From: Zygnema cylindricum
Taxonomy: Eukaryota > Streptophyta > Zygnematophyceae > Zygnematales > Zygnemataceae
Length of the DNA: 64,000 nucleotides
Reading direction: 5' to 3'
Assembly (NCBI GenBank): GCA_037447655.1
Contig: JBBHKE010000388.1
Span: forward strand, 1-64,000
Part shown: one piece after another, positions 1 to 10,138 of the stretch
Layout of the letters: the number at the start of each line of letters is the position of its first letter
Numbering within the stretch: position 1 is the first letter of the stretch
Notes under the pieces: model-generated
Told to the model about the DNA's origin: nothing
What the model saw: only the letters and a program-made list of their open reading frames with translations
Databases searched by the model: none
Made by a program: the position numbers and the translations under genes

Positions 1-112
1 CTATTTTATTTCATTTTGCGGCCAATACAATATGGGTCTTAAGGCCATATTGTATGTTTTGCATACAATAGGCATATTGTATGGACGTACGGTCACCTAC
101 TTTTGAACTATG
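1..112. mobile_element. MITE family A, copy 1 (cut by window start)
   Basis: The segment carries the internal block shared by all family-A copies (CAATACAATATGGGTCTTAA, then a short palindromic stretch of ATTGTATG and CATACAAT words). It ends with the family's terminal sequence CCTACTTTTGAACTATG at position 112. The other end lies before the window, so target duplication cannot be checked. Other copies have 8-bp target duplications, which points to the hAT superfamily. No coding capacity is seen. Confidence 0.7.
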
Positions 113-365
113 AAACAAACGTCGGAGAAAGTACGAAACAAGTACACAATCTTGTGGTCATTAACTTATGAATGTTATGTTCGATTGTGTACCGTATAGC
201 AATAAAAATTCTTGGCGATTAGCTGCTTTTAACCGACAAAGGTGAGGAGTTCCGCAGGTCGTGGAAGCTGGTTAATAATAACCGCACGTTTGTGGTAATA
301 CTTGCATACGTGTCCTGCAGAGAATGTCGAAGGCTGTCCATTTGCATGGATAGGTCGATTCGTTC

Positions 366-735
366 CATAGTTCAAAAGTAGGCGTTTCAATTGTAGGCCT
401 TTTGTCGGCGCCTTTATCGTAAGTTGTGTTATAGGCTTTTCATGTGATCTTCTTAAGTCGCTACTTTGATCAGCGACCGTCCGATCGTCCGAATCTGACG
501 GTTTAAATAAAAAATACCTCAAAACTCACAGATTTTTTTTTTTTTGTCCGAATGTTTTTCAAAATTTAGACATGACGTTTAATTCTCTATCGAACGATGT
601 GCAACTCAACCCTGTTACTACTTTATTTCATTTTGCGGCCAATACAATATGGGTCTTAACTCTTAAGGGTATATTGTTTTTTTTGCGTACAATAGGCATA
701 TTGTATGGGCGACTTTCACCTACTTTTGAACTATG
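366..735. mobile_element. MITE family A, copy 2 (hAT-type, 8-bp TSD)
   Basis: A 370-bp element is bounded by inverted termini CATAGTTCAAAAGTAGG and CCTACTTTTGAACTATG. The flanks at 358-365 and 736-743 are both ATTCGTTC, a perfect 8-bp target duplication. An 8-bp duplication with short inverted termini is typical of hAT transposons, so this is a non-autonomous hAT-like MITE. The interior includes a poly-T run and the shared CAATACAATATGGGTCTTAA block. Small reading frames inside are not credible genes. Confidence 0.85.
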
Positions 736-1109
736 ATTCGTTCTGGCCGTTCGACCGCGGTAAGGCTGGCGAAATAAATGAAAGGAGCCGAATTAGACTG
801 CCACGTAGTCCAGAATTACGTTGTCACGTCAAAACTGCGTATATACTAAGGATAATTACAGTGTACAGATACATGCAGTACAAACAAACTCAGTTCATCA
901 TTCATGTAGGACTTTTATGACACTGGCGTATGTGCCAAGCCGACAGTTTCCACCTCCACCATTTACGCCGGAACAAAGATACTAATATACACGTTCATGC
1001 CACGTATGATAAGACTGCAGCACGTCAACGCGCGACTGCCGATCTTGAGAACATCGAACCGTCCGCTTGTCAAGGAGTCAACGTTGTTGGAAAAGTACAG
1101 TACGGGTGG

Positions 1110-1602
1110 CAGAGGTCGCAAAAGTCAAAATTTAAGATAACCGAAACCGACCGTTTTTTTTTTTTTTAATCTGAGTACCCGACGCCCGACCAGGTTATGT
1201 CGCGCTCCAAAATTGTTAACCGTTAACCGAAACGCGTTTACGGAAAAAAAAAGTTAACCGAAACTCGATTCCTCGCGACTACCCGTATCCGCCCGTACCC
1301 GAATAAGAACAAAATTAGTGGTACATCTCCCTTATACCTTCCACGATATCAAGAGTACAAAGTACAACAATGTCGGATAGTATTGACAATACAAAACCTT
1401 CATTTTTTTTTCATTTTTTGCTTACCCGACCGTAACCGATTTTTTTTTTCTGTAAATCACCCGCCCAAATCCGCCCAAATCCGCCCGAATCCGCCCGATT
1501 CCGCCCGACCCCCCAAATTTGGCAACCGAATCCGTTCCGGATCGGACGCGTACGGTCGATTAACGGTCGGTTACGATTTCAGTTAACCGTTTGCGACCTC
1601 TG
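1110..1602. mobile_element. hAT-type element family E, copy 1
   Basis: The element starts CAGAGGTCGCAAAAGTC and ends TTTGCGACCTCTG, an inverted terminal repeat. The flanks are ACGGGTGG (1102-1109) and ACGCGTGG (1603-1610), 7 of 8 identical, as expected for an aged hAT insertion. The 493-bp interior is rich in AACCG and CGGTT words and in tandem CCGCCCAAAT-like units around 1460-1500. No transposase is encoded. A longer relative with a perfect target duplication lies at 55829-57938. Confidence 0.8.
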
Positions 1603-1610
1603 ACGCGTGG

Positions 1611-4600
1611 TACCTTTATGGCCTCTAAAGTCTAAAGGCTTTTTCTAGCGTATTGTATCGAGTAGACAATATATTGCAATGAAACCGCTACCGATAGATA
1701 TCGGTTATCGAACGGTGAGGGATTCCGATACATCGCTCCCAAACCAACAAAAACTTATCGCCGAAATTAATGGGTTGGGAATATGCTCCGTACAAATAGT
1801 AAGGAATACATTATTAGGCAAAATTTCTCCGATATATTGGCTCGAAATCGCGATATGTTAATACCGCTATAAATCAAAGTGACGTTGGGTTCCAATAGAA
1901 AATCAAAAGCGGAGGGGGGGAGGGGAGCAGAGGAGGATCTTCCGTAGGAATTAACGTACAATATTTATGTGCAGACACTTACGCCCATGTAAATGCACAT
2001 GAAATAAAGAAAAGACTTGTCCAAATTGCCAAAAACAAAATGTTGCAAATGGGACAAATTGATATGTCTCATTGAGCACGACCTTTTCTATTTGTAGCCG
2101 TCACGAGCCGCCCCACCTGTGTGCAATGGTGAACTAGGAAAAACATGCGTCCGAGTCGATTCCACGAAAACCATTATGATCCTCTAAGACAATTGGGGGG
2201 AAACCAGGTTAATCGAAACCCCTACACTGCGAGTGATGAGAGAGTATATGAGAAACCTCTTGTCCCACAAGTACACTGCTTCAATGTCAACTACAACAAT
2301 TGCCTCGCACATTAAATCATTAACACTAGGAACAAATTAAATGGATCCTTTCAGAACCAATAGGTTGGTTCCAAGCATAATGGGGGCTCCTTGGAAATGG
2401 ATGGTAAAGCAAAACAAAACAAAGACGCACGACAAATGTAAATTGGTCAAACACCCTTTGAAGTGTCATATAAGTCGGTGTGGCTTGTGAGCACCCGTCA
2501 ACATTTGAATCATAACGTAAACAAGCAACGTATTAAGTATAGAAAGCTCGTCGAAGAGATGAAGTAATTAGACGGTTGCCTAGTATTATGAAATGCCTTA
2601 TCCGAGATGAGCGAACCCAAAAATGGTGGAGTGTGGGTTATTAACTATCTTAACGTTCATCAAGGGTTTTTCCAATGAGACTAAACTAAGTAACTAGTTA
2701 CAAATATAAGTAGGTTTGAGAATCTTATCACCCGATAAAAATATTTTGTGGTCGAACTCATATTTCATCGCTCGTACCATTTATTTTAATTGACGATTAC
2801 TACTGTTAACCACGCAATTACCTTTCCAAAAATAAAGTGCAAGGAATTGAATCTTTATTCCCTAATCTTTAGGATAATTGTCGAAGACATGAAACTTTTC
2901 ACCATTATCAGATTGAATCCATTTAAACTATCGGTAACATTTCATCTCTTATAATACATGTCATTATTCAAATAATTTTAAAATTTTGGATTTTCTTTCA
3001 ATTGGGATCCCCATGATAACTGTGGATAATCATTCAAATCCCCGTAATTTACCAATTTTCGGGTCTAATATTGTCCAGGTTAATGGGATTGCACAAATTG
3101 ACATAAACAAATTATATCGATGTTGGACACGGAATTTCAAATAAATCATCAGATACCTTATTTGGGTATGCCAACTTTAGTTGCACACTTCACGCCCATT
3201 AATCTCTCCGATTCAAATGCAAGGTTATATCACACACAAAAAAATAGTGGTTATTTGCTTAGTTTACCTTCGAATCTACGACACATTCAGTTTGTGTTTA
3301 AGGCTCGAATCTCATCTCAACTCTTAAATCACACTAACATCGACGCCTTTTAATTGTTCTTTTTATCTTCTCCACAAAATGTTGTCTTACATAGAGTTTA
3401 TGATCGCATTTTCTCCAATTACGTTCATATTTGATTTAAAATTGCATATCGTGGAATTGCGTAAAGTAAGTACCCTCCCACCTACGCAAGAATTTTTGCA
3501 TTATGTTAAAAAAAATCACTTTATTATCAAATACATTTAAAAAAATGACGTTTCAATTTCAATGTTATGTTTGGTTCAGTTCGAATACCAATTAACAAGT
3601 TTAATTATACTATTTACCTTTCAAAATAAAATCATGTAATTTTTTTTTAGGAGAATCATGTTATAAAATTTAGGTGCTCGATCGTAACAATGATTTGCTG
3701 CATAAATGCTATATTTTTTATGTTGTAAAAACACGTAACAATTGTGCACGAGTAACGCAACCCTCTCATGTAAATAATCCACTCTCATTTGCGTTCGCCT
3801 TCTCCTCTCCGAATCTATAAACAAATTTAGAAAAATTATGTTTGCGAGTTGTGACCTTCAAAAGTTTCGGATCCACAAAACTCCTCGTGCGCCAAAGAGA
3901 CAACCACGACGATGATACTAATACAATAATCCTCGCTGCCACCATGACAATTTTCTATACTTTTTATATCTTTGTTGTTCACATAACATTGCGGGCTTAA
4001 ATAACCTATTTGTTGTAAAATTTCCACCATCTCTTTTTATTCGAGCAAAAGATCTGCATGTGACTAAGCCAAGTACTTGAAAAGCAAGTCATGTACCAAC
4101 ATCTTGGTGGATAGACTACAATTGAAGATTTTCATCATTCTATTGTCTTTACCCTCTACCATTTAATCTTTTCCCACTCTCGTGCCCTTTACCACGAAAT
4201 TTACTTAGATCGACAAATTGATGGACGGTTGCATTAAAAACCTTTAGATGAGCTCACGTGATTACTCTCGATTGAATAAGTGTAGTTGACCGCAAACTCA
4301 TTGGTGGAGTTTTCTCTCCTTAACTGAATTGTCGGTCACCAAAATTTTCATTAAACATTAAAAAGCCCAATCACCTTATTATCATTAAAATCACCTTGTT
4401 GTTTTTCAAAAGCTACGCAATTTTAATGTTGTAACACATGACAACCTCGTCGATAGACTCATTAGAATATTTTGAATTGCACGAAAGCTGAAAATGTGAG
4501 TTGTCAATAATTTTGAATCCCCTTCCCGTATCGATACTCTAAAGCATTGTAGTAGCATTGTGAAGTGATTATGGACAACCATAGGATAAGATTACATTTA

Positions 4601-4750
4601 TCTAGCAATAGCAGCCAGATTTTTGCTTATCTATTTTTGTTGATTGTTAAGGTCGCCAATCGAAATTATTTTGCCTCCATTTACTATTTTCTAAATATGC
4701 ATTTACATTTATATTTTTGTATTCCATAAATTCGTTGAAAAGCATGGATT
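1611..4750. other. Intergenic, AT-rich, no gene seen
   Basis: No reading frame here has a recognisable domain or credible exon structure. Around 1640-1860 the sequence is rich in TATCG/CGATA words, like the interiors of the family-D hAT elements elsewhere, but no bounded ends could be found. The minus-strand frames near 3621-4030 are short and interrupted and could be relics of a dead gene or transposon. The stretch runs up to the target site of the Copia element. Confidence 0.5.
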
Positions 4751-4975
4751 CATTGTGTTGAAATAAGTAGTTTTTAATATATTTTCTAGGTCTAAATTTA
4801 TTAGAAAAGAAAAAGTAGGCAGCCTGCCTCTATCTCTTCTCTCTCTCTCGCCCCCATACTTGTTGTAGTCACTGAAGGAGAGAGAGAGAGAACAATGGAG
4901 CCATGGCTGCCTCAACTCCATAGGAAGGACTAAAGAGTGGCTTAAGCCACTCTCAACAAAAGGTTGAGTCCGAAA

Positions 4976-5036
4976 GGACTCGAACCCCCGACCGGTAGAG
5001 CGCGGCGTAGCCGTTAGCTCTAACCAGTCTGTCGTA
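4976..5036 (-). promoter_or_regulatory. Antisense tRNA-like block with a consensus B box inside the LTR
   Basis: Read on the minus strand, 4986-4976 is GGTTCGAGTCC, an exact match to the Pol III B-box/T-loop consensus GGTTCGANTCC. About 40-60 bases upstream lies a D-arm-like stretch (GACTGGTTAGAGC), where an A box would sit. The acceptor and anticodon stems do not fold properly, so it is not a tRNA gene. It is a tRNA-derived or tRNA-mimicking segment facing against the element's own transcription. The 3' LTR keeps the B box unchanged at 10358-10368. Confidence 0.6.
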
Positions 5037-5177
5037 GAAGTCCGTTAGGAGATATATGGTTTCATTAGTATTTAATCTATTGTAATGTACTAGATTCATT
5101 TAACTGAAACCCTCGACGCCACACATAGATACAGTTCTACGAAATACGAAGTACTGTACTTGTTTGAAATGGATATC

Positions 5178-5213
5178 GCGCATTTTGTTTCGAAAGCGAA
5201 ACAAATATCGCGC
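5178..5213. repeat. Conserved inverted repeat in LTR U3
   Basis: Arms GCGCATTTTGTTTCG and CGAAACAAATATCGCGC surround a 4-base spacer. The solo LTR has the equivalent at 14306-14340 (GCGCATTTGTTTCG, CTAT, CGAAACAAATACCGCGC). Both arms are kept while surrounding sequence has diverged, which suggests a functional hairpin or a dimeric protein-binding site. Confidence 0.7.
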
Positions 5214-5306
5214 AAGTATTTATTACGGCCGAGATTGAATTTCACGTCAAATCTAACGGCGCACATTATCGCCGAAATCCCGGAATGGTCATTTTGGCAT
5301 TTAGTG

Positions 5307-5330
5307 ACGTGGCATGACCTGGCGCCACGT
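5307..5330. promoter_or_regulatory. Palindromic pair of ABRE/G-box motifs in LTR
   Basis: ACGTGGC at 5307-5313 faces GCCACGT at 5324-5330, forming an inverted pair about 250 bases upstream of the TATA box. ACGTGGC is the core ABA-responsive element bound by bZIP factors of the ABF/AREB type. The same pair is present in the 3' LTR (10689-10712) and in the diverged solo LTR (14603-14626). Stress- or ABA-induced transcription is inferred from this. Confidence 0.7.
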
Positions 5331-5575
5331 GGGAAGACATCATTCGGTCGCGGGAATTCCGAGGAACGTACGGACGAGTGGAAAGTGGACACGCGTCCAA
5401 TTAATGGCCTTGTCGTACAGAGGCCGTACAGAAAGTACATCGGCAGTAGTACTTTCTTGTACTATACACTTTTTTGATTGGTTCGTACAGGCAGTAGATA
5501 GGAGCTGTGAGAGGGAAGTAGGAAAAACTAGGACTTAGGAAAATTTAGGTAGATAGTCCTCTCTCTGAGAGTTTG

Positions 5576-5582
5576 TATAAAT
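5576..5582 (+). promoter_or_regulatory. LTR TATA box
   Basis: TATAAAT stands in the context TTGTATAAAT, which is also found at 14862-14871 in the solo LTR. Its position upstream of the LTR's 3' part fits a Pol II start for the genomic transcript. Confidence 0.7.
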
Positions 5583-5776
5583 TGGCATCTTTGCCACCCT
5601 ATAACTTATCGCCTGGTTGGCCTTTTTCAGTGATTTTTTTTTCTACGGACTCAAGGGAGTCCAAGCTACACAAGGGTGCAGTCAAATTGTCAGTTTGCCT
5701 TCTTGGGCAGCACTGGTTGTGGCTTAAAGTGGGTTTGTTAAATACTATCTAGAGGCTTCTTGTATTCTGTGGTCCA

Positions 5777-8700
5777 ATGGAGGACACAGAATTGCAGGTT
5801 ATGGGCCCACCCTCTAGGGTGCCCACCTTCAATGGATCTGGGTTCATCTATTAGGAAGCCATGATGATGGGAGCTTTGTGTGAAAAACGATACTAGGGTA
5901 TCGTCAGTGGACAAGTGAAACGTCCACCTTCGGGAACTCCACCAGGATTTGGGGGAGTAAGGTTTCCTGCAACAACGGCTGCCTCGGCGGGGGAGGCAGA
6001 TGATGGGGACAGCAGTGTGTCCGAAAAGGGGAAAGGGAAGGAGACACTCCTCACTGCTATTGCCACAGTATCGGGAGCGGCAATCGTGAAGACCGTGGAG
6101 AACGATACTCAAATGTGGGAGGATGTAAACATGGCTGCCAAGAACTTCATTATGAGGCACCTCACTCAAGGTTTGGCCACTCCTCATCTTCACATTTACA
6201 AGGCCGAGGAGTTGTGGGTGAGTTTGGTGGAAATTTATAGAGCTGGAACTTTTCAGGAGCTCCAGTTGGCTGAGCAAAAGCTACTGAGTTACACTTACAA
6301 AGGAGGAAAGATGTTAGATTACTGTAATGATCTTTCTTGTTTGTATACGGAAATGGAAAGTTTCAGGTGGATAGGTACAATGAAAATGAAAGTTAACACC
6401 CTTATCATGAAATTACCAAATGAGTTCGAAAACTTAGTGTACCGAGTACAGGGAATGCCTGATAGTTCATGGAAATGGAACACAGTAGTCAGGATGATAC
6501 TTGTGCAGGAAAACACAATGGAGATTAGGAGAGGAGGAAAGAGCATTCAAGCTCTAGCAGTAGGAGGGGACCGATGGGGGAAGGACCCGAGGAAACCTTA
6601 TAGAGGGGAAAGAGATCATTCAGGGGGACAGAGGCCCCCAAAGGGTCTTTGTCATTATTGCAAAAAGCCGGGACACTTTATTGCAGATTGTGTCAAGCTA
6701 TCAGAGCCGAGGCTCCAAGAGAACCGTGGAGGGGGTTCTTTCGGAGGGAAGAAAAAGGCACTTGTGGTTACAAAAGTGTCAGGAGAAACCGAGGATGAGT
6801 CCTCTGAGGAGGATGGGGAGCTTCTTCTTGACGAGAGTTTGGAGGAGAAGGTGATTCCTAGGAGGCAGAAGTGTGCCCTTGGAGCCATCCGGGAAGCTCC
6901 ACAGGAAGGATGGATCATCGACTCAGGTGCATCCATGCATATGTGTCGTGATAAAGAACTTTTCACTAAGTTAAGAAAGATTCCTACTGTAGAGATAGAG
7001 TATGGGGATGGGAGAGTGGTTTCTACAGATCTAGTGGGATCAGTAGATCTGAAAGTCTTAGTGGAGGGTAAGACTTCTATACTTACATTCTCAGATGTAC
7101 TTTACATTCCTCAGCTAAGTAAAAATCTTGTCTCTACGTCTGTGTTAGATGACAAATAGTTTGATACCTTCACCAGAAAGGGAGTCTTTACAGCTAAGTA
7201 TGGGGATGAAGTTTACTTCACAGCAGATAAGGGTAGCCAAGGAATGTTTAGGCTTAACTTGAGTAATGAAAAGAAGAATGCTTACTATGTTGGTGTTCCT
7301 AAGGTGATGATTTGGCATAAGCGGTTGGGGCATGTACATTTTGATAGGTTAAGGGAAATGAAAAAGCTTGGGGTAGTAGATGGCATTGAGTTTGGGGATA
7401 ATGAAATGATGGATGATTGTAGTGGTTGTGCTCAAGGTAAGGCTCACAGACTTCTCTTTCCCAAAGCCGCCACATATAGAGGTGAGAAAGTATTAGATTT
7501 AGTCCACACAGATATTTGGGGGCCTGCAAAAGTACCTTCGGTTGGAGGAAAGAGGTTTATGATGACAATAACTGATGACTGGTCTAGATACTCTAGAGTC
7601 TACTTTCTGAAAACAAAGTCTGAAGCATCAACTTACTTCAAAGAATATAAAGCTTGGAGTGAGAAGTTGCATGAAACCCCCATTAAGAGGATAAGGAGTG
7701 ATAATGGGGGGGGAATATACCTCTAACGAGTTTGAGGAATATTTGAGAGATGAGGGAGTGCAGCACTAGAAAACTGTACCATATAACCCAGAACAAAATG
7801 GGGTAGCTAAGAGGTTGAATAGAACACTAGGAGATAGTGCATGCAGTATGTTGGCAGACAAGAAAATAGGAAAGAGATTTTGGGCAGAGGCAATGAACTA
7901 TGCCAACTATATTAAAAATAGAGTCCTTACCTCAGCTGTAAAGGGAGTGACACCTTATGAGAGATAGGTTGGAAGGAAACCAGATATCTCACACCTTAAA
8001 GTATTTGGTAGCCAAGTTTACAGTCTTGACACGGATAGGAAAAACTGGAAACTAGATGCTAAGGGAAAACCTGGATACTTTGTGGGATATGATGAGGATG
8101 TTAAGGGATATAGAGTCTATGACTTAGCAAAGAAAGATATCATTCTGGTCAAACACTTAGTTGTCATGGATGAAGGGAAGTCATTTGACCCCTTCAAATA
8201 TACAAAGAAGATAAGGATCAGATTTGAGTCCGAAAGTGAGGAGAACTCAGTCGTTCCCGAAAAAGACATGAGTGAAACTGTGATTACAGATTCAGGGGAG
8301 ATCGAAGATACAGGAGACTCACGGGAAACCTCACATACTCCTATGGACTTCGAGGAGATGGAAGAAGCGGGACAAGATACGGTTTTTATGGACAGGGGAG
8401 CCAATGAGACAGTGAGAAGAAATCCAAGACTTCCATCCATTCCAGTTTCGGAGTTTGAGGGAGGAAGGAGGAGCAGCAAAAGGATATAGGAAAAACAAAC
8501 TGCCCATAAGGTAACTAAGCTATCTCACCCAGATGAGCCTCAGTCTTACTTAGAGGCAGTGAATAGTCCAGAGAAAGAAAGATGGATTAGAGCCATAAAT
8601 GATGAGATGACTTCTATCATGGAAGCAAATACTTGGGAACTAGCGGATTGCCCTCCAGACAGAAAACCTATTGGATGTAAATGGGTATTTAAACTAAAAC

Positions 8701-10114
8701 TGAACCCAGATAATACAATTGAGAGGTATAAGGCTCGATTGGTAGCGAAGGGGTTCACCCAAAAAGAGGGGATTGACTATGAGGAGACCTTTGCTCCAGT
8801 TGTTCGGTTCCCATCGGTAAGGATTCTCCTCAGTCTGGCCGCAGCGCAAGACATGGAATTCACCAGATGGATATTAAGACTGCTTTTCTTAATGGTGAGT
8901 TAGAGGAAGAAATTTTTATGAGGCAACCCGAGGGGTTTGTGGAAGAAGGAGAAGAGAGCAAAGTGTGCAGGCTCATAAAGTCCTTATATGAACTGAAACA
9001 GGCTCCCCGACAGTGGAATAAGAAACTAGATGAGTTTCTCACCGATCTGGAATACATCCGGATCAGCTCTGACCATTCTATCTATATGTTTGAAGATGAG
9101 AATGGTGTCATTTTTATTGCAATTTATGTGGATGATCTGCTTGTGTTAAGTAAGTCTTTAGAGAATATCAATAGGCTAAAGAAAGATCTTAGGGGCAGAT
9201 TTGATATGAAGGATTTAGGGGAGGCAAAATATATTTTGGGGATCCAAATGGAGAGAGATAGGGGGAAGAAGATTATCAGACTTACTCACAAAGAAGCAAT
9301 AGGTAATATGCTTGAGAAATTCCAGATGGAAAATGCTAACAGCTGTACCACTCCCATGGACTTGAAAAAATGAAGTGCTCGGAGTGTAGAAGGAGGAGTG
9401 ATGATCTTAGACGATCAGATGAGTCCAAAGGAGAGAGAGTTCATGAAGTCTATCCCTTATAGACAGGTCGTAGGAAGCTTAATCTATTTTATGAATTGTA
9501 CCAGGCCGGACATAGCGGCGGCAGTTGGTGTACTCAGTAGGAGTCTTAATGATCCTAGGAAGAGGGATTGGGAGGCAGCCAAGAGAGTCATGAGATATCT
9601 GGTGGGAACTAGAGAGTTATGGTTGCATTTGGGAGGGGAGCACACTGACATCACTACTTGGAGTGATGCCAGTTATGGGGACGCACCTATGAGACGATGC
9701 ACTTCTAGGTATGTGTTGTATGTTGGGGAAGGTGCTTGCTGTTGGAGCAGTAAGCAACAAAAGGTGGTTGCTCAGTCTACTATGGAGGCTGAGTATATGG
9801 CGTCTTGTTCTGCTGTGAAAGAACTAATGTGGGTGAAGTCATTATTGCAAGAACTGGGATATATGAAGGAGGGAGTGCATGAAATCTTTTGCGATAATCA
9901 AGCTGCAATCGCAATCTCTGCCAATCCAAAACATCATTTCAAAGCAAAACATATGGACATAAGATTAAGCTTCGTAAGAGAAAAAGTTGAAAATAAAATT
10001 TTAAATCTTGTGTATAGACCTGATGAAGAAATGGTGGCTGACATGATGACCAAACCTGTGCCCTCTCCTAAATTAAAATATTGTCGGGAGAAATGCGGGT
10101 TAAAAAAAAATTAA
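5777..10114 (+). pseudogene. Copia gag-pol polyprotein, disrupted
   Basis: The frame opens at an ATG (5777) inside the LTR and is in frame with the long gag-protease stretch from 5915. Recognisable in order: a zinc knuckle of CX2CX4HX4C form (about 6650-6693), protease DSGA (about 6920), integrase HHCC zinc region and D,D core (about 7310-7950), reverse transcriptase with YVDD (about 9127-9138), and RNase H ending at 10114. Stops interrupt it at 5852, 5894, 7157, 7767, 7965, 8487 (all TAG) and 9371 (TGA). A run of 8 G at 7706-7713 shifts the frame, as does a one-base loss near 8860. The integrase catalytic Glu position (NGVAK) reads Lys. It is therefore a non-functional copy. Confidence 0.95.
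5797..5811 (+). promoter_or_regulatory. Primer-binding site matching the anticodon region of initiator tRNA-Met
   Basis: Immediately after the LTR the sequence reads GGTTATGGGCCCACC. This is the complement of GGTGGGCCCATAACC, the anticodon stem-loop of plant initiator tRNA-Met as I recall it. Most plant Copia elements instead match the tRNA 3' end (TGGTATCAGAGC). Drosophila copia is the classic example of priming by a cut 5' half of initiator tRNA at this same internal site. The match is seen directly; half-tRNA priming is inferred from it. Confidence 0.85.
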
Positions 10115-10130
10115 AATTTGACTAGAAAAT

Positions 10131-10138
10131 AAGGGGAG
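10131..10138 (+). promoter_or_regulatory. Polypurine tract
   Basis: AAGGGGAG abuts the 3' LTR. It is the expected primer site for plus-strand DNA synthesis in an LTR retrotransposon. Confidence 0.85.

Larger units (their letters stand above)
4756..5796 (+). repeat. 5' long terminal repeat of the Copia element
   Basis: The 1041-bp LTR begins TG and ends CA and is repeated at 10139-11178. Landmarks in order are a CT/GA-rich stretch near 4840-4890, an antisense tRNA-like block (4976-5036), an inverted repeat (5178-5213), a paired ACGTGGC palindrome (5307-5330) and a TATA box TATAAAT (5576-5582). A gag ATG lies at 5777, 20 bases before the LTR ends. The solo LTR at 13894-15241 keeps the same order of landmarks. 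Confidence 0.95.

Noticed and set aside
3621-4030. Possible transposase relic on the minus strand
   Set aside because: Two short frames with Arg-rich and Cys/His-containing stretches, but no DDE motif, no ends and no target duplication could be shown.
4976-5036. A functional tRNA gene on the minus strand
   Set aside because: The B box is perfect, but the acceptor arms do not pair and no standard anticodon stem-loop can be drawn. It also lies inside a repeated LTR.
5738-6277. 179-codon minus-strand frame over gag
   Set aside because: It is a shadow of the Copia gag region; the plus strand carries the recognised zinc knuckle and protease.
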